Assembly: GCF_004919105.1 (NCBI RefSeq)
Contig: NZ_STGK01000002.1
Location: forward strand, 186,001-250,000
DNA: 64,000 nucleotides
Source of the DNA: Nocardioides sp. GY 10113
Lineage (GTDB): Bacteria > Actinomycetota > Actinomycetes > Propionibacteriales > Nocardioidaceae
Direction of reading: 5' to 3'
Shown here: positions 55,741 through 64,000 of the stretch, piece by piece
How positions within the stretch are numbered: position 1 is the first letter of the stretch
How the letters are laid out: each line of letters opens with the position of its first letter
The notes under the pieces: generated by a model
Told to the model about the DNA's origin: nothing
Database searches by the model: none
Seen by the model: the letters and a program-made list of their open reading frames with translations, nothing else
Position numbers and translations under genes: made by a program

Positions 55741-56234
55741 CAGTGGTCGTCCTTCCGGTTGAACTCGATCTGCACGAGCGCCTTGGTGATCTCGGTCTGG
55801 CTCAGCGCGACCCGCTCGCCCTCGACGTCGAGCGTGACGCCGCCCTCGTCGCTGTCCAGCACCCGGCCGGTCATCACACGCCCGTCGCCCAGCGTCGCCT
55901 TGACCAGCCGGCCGGCGTTGCGCCGCCAGTGCCGGGGCAGGGTCAGCGGACGGTCGACGCCGCGGGAGGTCACCTCGAGCGTGTAGGGCTGCTCCCCCAT
56001 CACGTCGGTCTCCTCGATCGCCGCGTCGATCAGCTTGGTCGCCGTGGCCACGTCGTCGAGGGTCACCCCGCCGTCCTTGTCGACGGCGACCCGCAGCACC
56101 CGGCGCTTGCCGGCAGGCGTGATCTCCACGGCCTCCACGTCGATGCCGAGCTCAGCCAGGCGGCCGCCCTCACCACCGATCAGGGACTCGATCCTCGCCG
56201 CGTCGCGATCCGCAGACGATCTGCTCGAACTCAT
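55740..56234 (-). CDS. rimP: Ribosome maturation factor RimP
   Basis: Protein of 164 aa. The N-terminal alpha/beta domain includes [19 protein letters not shown] and [14 protein letters not shown], and the C-terminal SH3-like barrel includes [17 protein letters not shown]. It binds the 30S subunit during assembly. ATG with GGAG 6 nt upstream. First gene of rimP-nusA. Confidence 0.95.
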   Translation of the reverse strand: MSSSRSSADRDAARIESLIGGEGGRLAELGIDVEAVEITPAGKRRVLRVAVDKDGGVTLDDVATATKLIDAAIEETDVMGEQPYTLEVTSRGVDRPLTLPRHWRRNAGRLVKATLGDGRVMTGRVLDSDEGGVTLDVEGERVALSQTEITKALVQIEFNRKDDH

Positions 56235-56373
56235 CGGAGTCTCCGTGTCCTGTTGTGGCTTGCTGGTTGTGGGGCTCGGCGGCCGAGGCGCGCGCGGGCA
56301 TCGCTCGCGTCCCGCCGGGACCTGAGCCGAAAGGCCCACGATACCTGTTCCGGGCCATTTCCCCCGTTCCGGA

Positions 56374-56379
56374 TAAGGT
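56374..56379 (+). promoter_or_regulatory. -10 box TAAGGT, leaderless start
   Basis: TAAGGT ends 6 nt before the GTG at 56386. Confidence 0.55.
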
Positions 56380-56385
56380 CGCCCG

Positions 56386-56943
56386 GTGCCTCCTCCCTCC
56401 GCCCGACGTGACGTGCTCCACGACGAGCCCCACGACGCGCTCCACGCGGGGGCCCGCGGCACGAATCCCCCGACCCTGGGACGTCGCCGGCTCCTGGGCT
56501 CCGGCCTGGCCGGGCTGGGCGCCCTCCTGTTCGCAGCGACGGGCTGCGACGCCGCCGAGACCCCGTTGCCGAACGGAGCCACCACGCCGACCGCTCCGGC
56601 CGTCGACGCCGACAGCGAGCTGGTGGCGACGATCGGCCAGGCGATCGCGGACGCCGGCGCGGTCGCCGGAGCCGTGGCGCGTTCCGCGCCGGCCGTACGT
56701 CGCGACGCCCGCGCCCTCGCGGCGCTGCACGCCGCGCACCTCGACGAGCTCGGCTGGTCGGGCGACGCCGCCCCCGTCGACCCAACTGCCCGCCCCCGTC
56801 CGGAGCGCGTCGCGCTGGTCGAGACCGAGACCGCGCTCCAGGACGACCTGGTGGCGGCCTCCATGGCCGCGAGCAGCGGCGCCCTCGCCCAGGCCCTCGC
56901 CTCGATGGCGACCGCGGTCGCCCAGCGGTTGGCGGTGCTGTGA
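56386..56943 (+). CDS. Probable TAT-exported lipoprotein, unknown function
   Basis: Protein of 185 aa. A twin-arginine stretch GRRRLLGSGLAGLGALLFAATGC ends in a lipobox (TGC); the mature part is Ala-rich and helical. Helices with scattered His/Glu (ALHAAHLDELG, VALVETETALQDD) suggest a ferritin-like bundle, as in the next gene. GTG start with a leaderless -10. It may be an iron- or haem-linked surface protein, but this is inference. Confidence 0.72.
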   Translation: MPPPSARRDVLHDEPHDALHAGARGTNPPTLGRRRLLGSGLAGLGALLFAATGCDAAETPLPNGATTPTAPAVDADSELVATIGQAIADAGAVAGAVARSAPAVRRDARALAALHAAHLDELGWSGDAAPVDPTARPRPERVALVETETALQDDLVAASMAASSGALAQALASMATAVAQRLAVL

Positions 56944-56995
56944 ACCGCCCCACCCACCTGCTCGCCTCCCTCCACCCCGAACGGGGATCCCGGTG

Positions 56996-57418
56996 ATGAC
57001 CGGCCAGGCGGCACTGGACGCACTGCAGCGCACGCTGGCCGCGGAGCACGCCGCCGTCTTCGTGTACGGCGCCCTGGGCGCGCGCACCTCGGAGTCGCGC
57101 TCGCCGGTCGCCTACGCCCGGCTCACCGACGCCTACCTGGTGCACCAGCAGCGGCGCGACGACGTGCTCGAGCTGGTCCGGGACGCCGGGGCCGCCCCGG
57201 TCGCGGCCGAGCCCGGCTATCGGCTGGGAGAGCTCGCCGATGCCACGGAGCTCGATGCCCGGGCGCTCGACCTGGAGCGCTCCTGCGCGGCGACCTATGC
57301 CTACCTGGTGGCGAACAGCACCGGATCGGTGCGGCGGTTCGCGATCGAGGCCCTGCTGGATGCGGGCGTCCGCGGGCTCGCGTTCGGCGGGCGCCCCGAG
57401 ACGCTGCCCGGTCTCTGA
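56996..57418 (+). CDS. DUF4439 ferritin-like domain protein
   Basis: Protein of 140 aa forming a four-helix bundle: LQRTLAAEHAAVFVYGALG and LTDAYLVHQQRRDDVLELV carry Glu/His pairs in the positions used by ferritin-like proteins, though not a complete diiron set. Function unknown. ATG at 56996 with GGGGA upstream. It follows the TAT lipoprotein by 52 bp and is likely its cytoplasmic partner or paralogue. Confidence 0.8.
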   Translation: MTGQAALDALQRTLAAEHAAVFVYGALGARTSESRSPVAYARLTDAYLVHQQRRDDVLELVRDAGAAPVAAEPGYRLGELADATELDARALDLERSCAATYAYLVANSTGSVRRFAIEALLDAGVRGLAFGGRPETLPGL

Positions 57419-57580
57419 CCCGCGTCAGGCACCGGTAGACCCAGATGGCCCGCGACTGCGGGGCGTCGAGGAACTCCCGAGATGTTCCCCGAGGCTCGAG
57501 TCACGGGCCATCAGTGGACCGGGGACAGCGGTCTCTTGCCCGAACAACGAGGTGGGGCCCAGCGTCCGGACAGGCACGAT

Positions 57581-57650
57581 CTTGCAGCACCGGCCGGCGC
57601 CCGTCCCCTGCCCGAGATCCTCATAAAAGTGCACTGCAAGAACCTGCAAT
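57581..57650. repeat. CTTGCAG inverted repeat with extra TGCAA half-site
   Basis: CTTGCAG (57581-57587) and CTGCAAG (57634-57640), plus TGCAA at 57645-57649, in the 280-bp gap between convergent genes (57419-57698). No gene is visible in this gap. Confidence 0.4.
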
Positions 57651-57687
57651 CGGGCGCGGAGGGCAGAGCCGCCCGGCGTCACGGAAA

Positions 57688-57703
57688 TGTGACCTCGATC
57701 ACT
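57688..57703. promoter_or_regulatory. CRP/GlxR-like site TGTGA-N6-TCACT
   Basis: 15 of 16 positions fit TGTGA-N6-TCACA. It overlaps the stop codon of the HAD gene, away from any obvious promoter, so it may be chance. Confidence 0.3.
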
Positions 57704-58415
57704 GCCAACGTTGGACAATACCCGGTATCTCGTCCAAATGGTGCGCAACGGCGTCCGGAGCGCCCTCCGTGTGCCCGCGCTGGTCCTCGGGGATCGTGCT
57801 GTGCGGCACGTGGATCGCCCTCATCCCCACCTGCTGCGCTCCCCAGACGTCGTCGTAGAGCCGGTCGCCGACGTACACGCAGCGGGTCGGGTCGACCCCT
57901 CCGACGGCCGCGCAGGCTGCCTCGAACGCTCGCGGCGACGGCTTCGTCCACGCGATCTCGCTGGTGTAGACGTCTCCGTCCAGCAGGTGCGCCACGCCGT
58001 CGCGCTCGAAGAAGCCGACGTGCCACTCCCGCGGCCAGATCGTGTTGGAGAGCACGCCGACCTTCAGCCCCTCCGCGCGCAGCCACTCGAAGAGCGGGCG
58101 CACCGCCGGGTCGGTCTCGGTGTGCGGCTCCCAGAACTCGTAGTACGCCGCCAGCAGGTCCCGGTCGTGCTCCAGGCCGGCCTCGTCGAAGAGGTCCCCG
58201 ATCGTCGCGCTGCGCTGGTGATCCCGACTGCGCGCCCAGATCGCGGCGCCCGCCCGGTGCAGCCGGGCGGCGTTGGCGTGGTGGTCGTCCTCGGCGCCCG
58301 GCGAGCGCACGACGGCCTGGGCGAGCGCCAGCGACTCCGCGTGGAAGTCCACGTCGTGCCACCGGGTCAGGGTGCCACCCCAGTCGAAGATGACGGCGTC
58401 CAGCCTCCCGGTCAC
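57699..58415 (-). CDS. HAD-superfamily hydrolase
   Basis: Protein of 238 aa. Motif I is AVIFDWGGTLTRW with nucleophile D11; the usual second Asp is replaced by Gly (DWG), which weakens phosphatase acid-base catalysis. Motif II is VLSNT, motif III is KPSPRAF, and motif IV is YVGDRLYDDVWGA. The GTG start overlaps the CoA-transferase stop by 4 bp. Substrate unknown; coupling suggests a role near acyl-CoA or acetate metabolism. Confidence 0.86.
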   Translation of the reverse strand: MTGRLDAVIFDWGGTLTRWHDVDFHAESLALAQAVVRSPGAEDDHHANAARLHRAGAAIWARSRDHQRSATIGDLFDEAGLEHDRDLLAAYYEFWEPHTETDPAVRPLFEWLRAEGLKVGVLSNTIWPREWHVGFFERDGVAHLLDGDVYTSEIAWTKPSPRAFEAACAAVGGVDPTRCVYVGDRLYDDVWGAQQVGMRAIHVPHSTIPEDQRGHTEGAPDAVAHHLDEIPGIVQRWQ

Positions 58416-59917
58416 ATGTGCCCTTCTCGCAGGTACCGCGCGTGCCAACCGAGCGCCTCGTCCAGCAGGTGCGGCGTGTGCCGGGCGTGCGGACGGGCCG
58501 CCCGCGCCCGGGCCACGTAGTCGCGCAGCGCCTCCTTGTAGTCGGGGTGCGCGCAGCGGTCGATGATCCGCTCGGCCCGCGCGCTCGGCGAGAGGCCGCG
58601 GAGGTCCGCGATGCCCTGCTCGGTGACCAGCACGTGCACGTCGTGCTCGGTGTGGTCGACGTGGCTGACCATCGGGACGATCGAGGAGATCGCTCCCCCC
58701 TTGGCACACGAGGGCGACACGAAGAAGTTCAGGTAGGCGTTGCGGGCGAAGTCTCCGCTGCCGCCGATCCCGTTCATGATCGAGGAGCCCATCACGTGGG
58801 TGGAGTTCACGTTGCCGTAGATGTCGGCCTCGATCATCCCGTTGATCGCGATCACGCCGAGGCGCCGGATCAGCTCCGGGTGGTTGGAGATCTCCTCGCT
58901 GCGCAGCAGGATCTTGCCCTTGTAGGAGCCGAGGTTCTCCAGGAACCGCTGCTGGCCGTCCGGGGAGAGCCCGAACGAGGTGGCCGACACCGAGCGCAGG
59001 CGGCCGGCGTCGAGCAGGTCGAGCAGGCCGTCCTGGATGACCTCGGTGTAGGAGGTCAGGTGCTCGAACTCGGCGTGCAGCAGGCCCTCCATCACGGCGT
59101 TGGCGACGTTGCCCACGCCGGACTGCAGCGGCAGCAGACGGGCCGGCATCCGACCTGCGCTCACCTCGTTGCGCAGGAAGTCGACCAGCTCGGCCGCCAT
59201 CGACCGGGACAGGTCGTCCGGCGGCGAGAGCGGGGTGTTGCGGTCGGGCGCGTCGGTCTCCACCACCGCGATCACCTTGGCCGGGTCCACGCGCAGGTAG
59301 GGATCGCCGATCCGCTGCAGCGGGTGCGTCAGCTGGATCGGGCTCCGGTGCGGCGGCAGCGCCGTGCCGTAGTACACGTCGTGGAAGCCCTCGAGGTCGC
59401 GCGGCAACCACCGGTTGACCTCGAGGATCACCCGGTCGGCGACCTCCAGCCAGGTCTTGTTGTTGCCGACCGACGTGCCGGGCACCAGGAGCCCGTTGGG
59501 CAGGATCGCCGCGACCTCGACGATCGCCACGTCCAGCTTGCCGTAGAAGCCGAACCACGCCTGCTGGGCGGTGTGGGAGAGGTGGGCGTCGAGGTAGTCG
59601 ACCGTGCCGTCGTTGATCAGCCGGCGCAGGTCGGGGTCGGAGTTGTAGGGCAGCCGCCGGTCCACGCCGTCGACGCGGGCCAGCTGACCGTCCACCTCCG
59701 GCCCGGTCGAGGCGCCCGACCAGAGCCCCACCCGGAACGGCTCGCCGCGCTCGTGGGCCGCGCTGATCCGATCCGCGAGCGCGACCGGCACCGCCTTCGG
59801 GAAGCCGGCGCCGGTGAACCCGCTGATCCCCAGCGCGTCCCCGGGACGGATCAGCGAGGCGGCCTCCTCCGCGGACATGACCTGCTCACGGAGTATCGGA
59901 CAGTCGATGCGCGCCAT
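58412..59917 (-). CDS. Acetyl-CoA hydrolase / succinyl-CoA:acetate CoA-transferase family
   Basis: Protein of 501 aa of the AarC/Cat1/ActA family. GTSVGNNKTWLEVADRVILEVN (cored on VGNNKTWLE), SGVGNVANAVMEGL, and HLTSYTEVIQDG with the likely catalytic Glu. It exchanges CoA between acetate and succinyl-CoA, useful for acetate use or overflow. ATG at 59915-59917 chosen because GGGAG lies 7 nt upstream. Confidence 0.9.
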   Translation of the reverse strand: MARIDCPILREQVMSAEEAASLIRPGDALGISGFTGAGFPKAVPVALADRISAAHERGEPFRVGLWSGASTGPEVDGQLARVDGVDRRLPYNSDPDLRRLINDGTVDYLDAHLSHTAQQAWFGFYGKLDVAIVEVAAILPNGLLVPGTSVGNNKTWLEVADRVILEVNRWLPRDLEGFHDVYYGTALPPHRSPIQLTHPLQRIGDPYLRVDPAKVIAVVETDAPDRNTPLSPPDDLSRSMAAELVDFLRNEVSAGRMPARLLPLQSGVGNVANAVMEGLLHAEFEHLTSYTEVIQDGLLDLLDAGRLRSVSATSFGLSPDGQQRFLENLGSYKGKILLRSEEISNHPELIRRLGVIAINGMIEADIYGNVNSTHVMGSSIMNGIGGSGDFARNAYLNFFVSPSCAKGGAISSIVPMVSHVDHTEHDVHVLVTEQGIADLRGLSPSARAERIIDRCAHPDYKEALRDYVARARAARPHARHTPHLLDEALGWHARYLREGHM

Positions 59918-59968
59918 AGCTGCTCCCTCTCTCCCCGCGGCCATCGCCGCGCCGTGCCGCCTCCGGGC

Positions 59969-61756
59969 TCAGCCCCGGACCAGGTCCTGGAGGTGCTGAG
60001 CCGCCTCGTCGAGCGCGACCTCGGTGCGGTCGCCCGTAGCCCGATCCTTCACCTCGATGACGCCGTCGGCTACCCCGCGTCCGAAGGTGACGATGGTCGG
60101 CACACCGATCAGCTCGGCGTCCTTGAACTTCACGCCGGGGCTCACCTTCGGCCGGTCGTCGAAGAGCACCTCGATGCCGGCGGCCGACATCTGCGCGACG
60201 AAGGCCTCGGCGGCCTCGAAGACCGCCGGGTCCTTGCCGGTCGCCACGACGTGCAGGTCGTACGGCGCCACGTGCCGCGGCCAGCACAGGCCGATCTCGT
60301 CCAGGGTGTCCTCCGCGATCGCGGCGACCGCGCGGGTCACGCCGATCCCGTAGGAGCCCATCGTGACCGTGACCAGCTTGCCGTTCTCGTCGAGCACCTT
60401 GAGGTCCAGCGCCTCGGCGTACTTGCGTCCGAGCTGGAAGACGTGGCCCATCTCGATGCCGCGGGCCGACTCCAGGGTGCCGTCGTCGCCGCGCTCGGCG
60501 CAGCGGGGGCAGGCGTCGCCGTCGCGCACCTGGGCGGCCTCGATGGTGCCGTCGGGGGTGAAGTCGCGGCCGGCGACCAGGTCGAGCACGTGGCTGCCGG
60601 GGGCGTTCGCGCCGGTCACCCAGGCGGTGCCGGTGACCACGCGGGGGTCGACCAGGAAGCGGATCCCGGTCTTGCCCTCCTCGCCGAGGACCTCCGGGCC
60701 GATGTAGCCCTTGACCAGCGCGGGGTGCTTCGCGAGGTCGTCGTCGTCCATGGGCTCCACGGCGATCGGCTCGAGCTGGCCCTCCAGGCGCTTCACGTCG
60801 ACCTCGCGGTCGCCGGGCAGGCCGATCGCCAGCGGCTCACGGGTGCCGTCGGGGTGCACCAGCACCACCATCACGGTCTTGAGCGTGTCGCCGGCGACCC
60901 AGGGGCGGTCCTCGCGCGGGTACGCCGCGTTGAGGTGGTCCACCAGCGAGGCGATCGTCGGGGTGTCCGGGGTCGCCTCGGCGTGCGCGGCGGGCACGGC
61001 GTCGTAGGCGAGGGCGGGCGGCGGGGTGACCTCGACCGCCTCCACGTTGGCCGCGTAGTCGCAGTGCGTGCAGCGCACGTAGGTGTCCTCACCCACGTCG
61101 GCCTTGGCCAGGAACTCCTCCGACGCCGAGCCGCCCATCGCGCCCGAGGTCGCCTTCACCACCACGTAGTCGAAGCCGAGCCGGTCGAAGATCTTGACGT
61201 ACGCCGCGCGGTGCGCCTGGTAGCTCGCCTCCAGCCCGGCGTCGTCGACGTCGAAGGAGTAGGAGTCCTTCATCACGAACTCGCGCCCGCGCAGCAGGCC
61301 GGCCCGCGGCCGCGCCTCGTCGCGGTACTTGTTCTGGATCTGGTAGATCGACAGCGGCAGGTCCTTGTAGGAGCCGTAGAGGTCCTTGACCAGGAGCGTG
61401 AACATCTCCTCGTGCGTCGGACCGAGCAGGTAGTCGGCGTCCTTGCGGTCCTTGAGCCGGAAGATGCCGTCGCCGTACTCCGTCCAGCGGCCCGTGGCCT
61501 CGTAGGGCTCGCGCGGCAGCAGCGCCGGGAACGTGACCTCCTGGGCGCCGATCCCGTCCATCTCCTCGCGGATGATGCCCTCGATCTTGCGCAGCACCTT
61601 CAACCCCAGCGGCAGCCAGGTGTAGATGCCCGGCGCCGCGCGGCGGATGTAGCCGGCACGGACGAGCAGCTTGTGGCTGGGCACCTCCGCGTCCGCCGGG
61701 TCCTCCCTCAGGGTGCGGACGAACAAGGTCGACATCCGGGCCACGCGTGCGCTCAT
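59969..61756 (-). CDS. proS: Prolyl-tRNA synthetase (bacterial type)
   Basis: Protein of 595 aa: class II catalytic core (1-220) with [32 protein letters not shown] (cored on [12 protein letters not shown]), an inserted YbaK-like editing domain (about 230-400), the rest of the core (RAVAAIAED) and an anticodon domain (about 490-595). It charges tRNA-Pro and clears misacylated Ala. ATG start with TAACCT 7 nt upstream. Confidence 0.96.
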   Translation of the reverse strand: MSARVARMSTLFVRTLREDPADAEVPSHKLLVRAGYIRRAAPGIYTWLPLGLKVLRKIEGIIREEMDGIGAQEVTFPALLPREPYEATGRWTEYGDGIFRLKDRKDADYLLGPTHEEMFTLLVKDLYGSYKDLPLSIYQIQNKYRDEARPRAGLLRGREFVMKDSYSFDVDDAGLEASYQAHRAAYVKIFDRLGFDYVVVKATSGAMGGSASEEFLAKADVGEDTYVRCTHCDYAANVEAVEVTPPPALAYDAVPAAHAEATPDTPTIASLVDHLNAAYPREDRPWVAGDTLKTVMVVLVHPDGTREPLAIGLPGDREVDVKRLEGQLEPIAVEPMDDDDLAKHPALVKGYIGPEVLGEEGKTGIRFLVDPRVVTGTAWVTGANAPGSHVLDLVAGRDFTPDGTIEAAQVRDGDACPRCAERGDDGTLESARGIEMGHVFQLGRKYAEALDLKVLDENGKLVTVTMGSYGIGVTRAVAAIAEDTLDEIGLCWPRHVAPYDLHVVATGKDPAVFEAAEAFVAQMSAAGIEVLFDDRPKVSPGVKFKDAELIGVPTIVTFGRGVADGVIEVKDRATGDRTEVALDEAAQHLQDLVRG

Positions 61757-61763
61757 GACGGCA

Positions 61764-61769
61764 AGGTTA
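61764..61769 (-). promoter_or_regulatory. -10 box TAACCT, leaderless start of proS
   Basis: TAACCT on the minus strand ends 7 nt before the proS ATG. Confidence 0.5.
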
Positions 61770-61799
61770 GGGCGTCGCGGTCGCCGCCTGAATTCACGG

Positions 61800-62645
61800 T
61801 CAGAACATCACGGTGGCGAACTGGTCGGTCTCCACGAAGCCGACGCGCTCGTAGGCCGCCCGGGCGCTCACGTTCCAGTCGTTGACGTAGAGCGAGACCA
61901 CCGGCGCGATCCGGGCCCGCACGTAGCGCACGACCGCGGCCATCCCGGCGCTGGCCAGGCCCTCGCCACGGCGGTGAGGCGGCACCCAGACGCCCTGGAT
62001 CTGCGCGGCCGAGGTGGTCGAGCAGGCCACCTCCGCCTTGAACACCAGCTCCCCGTCGTCGTACCGCGCGAAGGACATCCCCCGCGAGACCAGCTGCGCC
62101 ACCCGCGCCCGGTAGAGGTCCGCGGCGCCGCCCGCCTCCGGCGAGACGCCCACCTCCTCGGTGTACATCGCCACGCAGGCGGGGTAGAGCTGGTCCAGGT
62201 CGGTGCGGACCGAGAGGCGCACCGCCGGGTCGGGCTCCACCTCGGGGTCGCGCGCGATCTCCATGTGGCGCTGGTCCCAGCGGATCTCCCGCGGATGCTC
62301 CCAGTGCGGAGCCAGCCGCTCCCACAGCGGCCGGACGGCCTCCTGCGGCCCCACGATCGTGGAGACGGTACGTCGGCGGGTCAGCGCGCGGTCGGCGAAC
62401 GCCACCGCGGCCTCGGGATCGGCGCCGACCGGCACCAGGTTCGCCGCCACATGGCAGGCGGCGACCAGCTCACCGCCGTCGAAGCGACCCCAGACCTCAC
62501 CGCCCAGCCAGCGCGGCTCGAGGTTGGTCGTCCGCGCCCGGTGCAGGGCGAAGACGTTGACCACCGGGTCTCGCTCGGCGAGCTCGACGAAGGCACCCAG
62601 GTCCGCGCTGGTCAGCGTGCGGACGCCGTGTCGGGTGATGAGCAC
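61800..62645 (-). CDS. GNAT acetyltransferase with DUF4081 domain
   Basis: Protein of 281 aa. N-terminal DUF4081 (about 5-130, [13 protein letters not shown]) and C-terminal GNAT (about 145-281, [22 protein letters not shown] with the acetyl-CoA loop RRGEGLA). The pair is typical of actinobacterial proteins beside ispG. GTG start with TAGGCT 6 nt upstream. Substrate unknown. Confidence 0.88.
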   Translation of the reverse strand: MLITRHGVRTLTSADLGAFVELAERDPVVNVFALHRARTTNLEPRWLGGEVWGRFDGGELVAACHVAANLVPVGADPEAAVAFADRALTRRRTVSTIVGPQEAVRPLWERLAPHWEHPREIRWDQRHMEIARDPEVEPDPAVRLSVRTDLDQLYPACVAMYTEEVGVSPEAGGAADLYRARVAQLVSRGMSFARYDDGELVFKAEVACSTTSAAQIQGVWVPPHRRGEGLASAGMAAVVRYVRARIAPVVSLYVNDWNVSARAAYERVGFVETDQFATVMF

Positions 62646-62651
62646 AAGGCG

Positions 62652-62657
62652 AGCCTA
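62652..62657 (-). promoter_or_regulatory. -10 box TAGGCT, leaderless start
   Basis: TAGGCT on the minus strand ends 6 nt before the GTG at 62645. Confidence 0.5.
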
Positions 62658-62733
62658 CGGTCTCCGGGCCCGATCGCGCCGCAACGCCGTCCGATGGACT
62701 CCTCCCGGGGCCTCGGCGACCCCGGATCCAGGG

Positions 62734-63891
<1,158 letters not shown>

Positions 63892-63898
63892 GAGCCCC

Positions 63899-63904
63899 AG
63901 GGTA
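63899..63904 (-). promoter_or_regulatory. -10 box TACCCT, leaderless start of ispG
   Basis: TACCCT on the minus strand ends 7 nt before the ispG ATG. Confidence 0.5.
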
Positions 63905-63936
63905 GTCGGGCCCGGTCGGCCATCACGACTTCAGGG

Positions 63937-64000
63937 TCACGACTCCAGGTGCACCGGGACGACCAGGTCGCCGACGATCAGCACCAGGCCGAGCACCAGG
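63937..64000 (-). CDS. C-terminus of a probable M50 site-2 protease (partial)
   Basis: The minus-strand frame entering at the right edge reads LVLGLVLIVGDLVVPVHLES and stops at 63937-63939. A hydrophobic tail ending in a short polar segment fits the last membrane helix of RseP/Rip1-type proteases. These lie directly upstream of ispG in most actinobacteria (dxr-rseP-ispG). Only about 20 residues are visible, so the call depends on gene order. Confidence 0.5.
   Translation of the reverse strand, partial: LVLGLVLIVGDLVVPVHLES

Noticed and set aside
57688..57703. CRP/GlxR box as control site of the CoA-transferase operon
   Set aside because: It lies at the far end of the HAD gene, 2.2 kb from the operon promoter.
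57425..57748. 107-codon minus-strand frame in the 57.4-57.7 kb gap
   Set aside because: No domain, no -10 or ribosome-binding site at its start, and it overlaps the end of the HAD gene in another frame.
58418..61885. 1155-codon open frame antisense to the CoA-transferase and proS
   Set aside because: It spans two well-supported genes and their intergenic region on the other strand; composition is that of a shadow frame.

Overview
The window is 64 kb of very GC-rich chromosomal DNA from an actinobacterium. Gene content and order point to the Nocardioidaceae, probably a Nocardioides-like organism (inference). The evidence is a cytochrome bc1-aa3 branch with a diheme QcrC and separate ctaE-qcrCAB and ctaCDF units, an actinobacterial adenosine kinase, DUF3043, GXWXG/DUF4334, DUF6458 and a DEDDh-GIY-YIG nuclease, and many GTG starts. 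Nearly everything looks like core chromosome. I see no rRNA, tRNA, insertion sequence, prophage or CRISPR array.

Layout. 0-5 kb: the end of a sensor kinase, its LuxR-type regulator, a Flp pilin, two metalloproteases, and a RipA-like NlpC/P60 endopeptidase with a clear c-di-AMP (ydaO-yuaA) riboswitch in its leader. 5-11 kb: two small Cys-rich proteins, a DEDDh/GIY-YIG nuclease, an AsnC-RAM protein, a membrane protein, trpD and a degenerate receiver protein. 11-20 kb: terminal oxidase modules ctaE-qcrC-qcrA-qcrB (+) and ctaC-ctaD-ctaF (-), converging on an L,D-transpeptidase and a 30-bp tandem-repeat array. 20-35 kb: a cysteine desulfurase-like protein with TusA, adenosine kinase, an IscA-type protein, a zinc alcohol dehydrogenase with a GXWXG protein, glycerate kinase, nadA, an aldo/keto reductase, azlCD, dapB, and several acetyltransferases and small proteins. 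35-41 kb: BCCT transporter, M16 protease, pnp, rpsO. 41-47.5 kb: a complete fructose PTS, with ptsI divergent from fruR-fruK-fruA-ptsH. 47.5-56 kb: ribF, truB, rbfA, infB, ylxR, nusA, rimP. 56-64 kb: a TAT lipoprotein with a DUF4439 protein, a HAD protein with an acetyl/succinyl-CoA transferase, proS, a GNAT protein, ispG, and the tail of a probable site-2 protease.

How the genes work together. QcrCAB and CtaCDEF together form the respiratory supercomplex. FruA, FruK, PtsI and PtsH take up and phosphorylate fructose under a DeoR-type repressor. RimP, NusA, YlxR, InfB, RbfA, TruB, RibF, RpsO and Pnp form the conserved translation and RNA-maturation block. IspG and the probable M50 protease sit in the usual dxr-rseP-ispG order.

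The most notable signals are: (1) a widespread leaderless-start design, with a TANNNT -10 box 6-8 nt before ATG/GTG at more than 20 genes; (2) a cysteine desulfurase homologue with Thr where the PLP-binding Lys should be; (3) the c-di-AMP riboswitch; (4) ACATGTT palindromes placed on both divergent fru/ptsI promoters; (5) a KstR-like box on the GXWXG/alcohol dehydrogenase promoter; (6) several unexplained repeat arrays. I found no clearly new multi-gene system.
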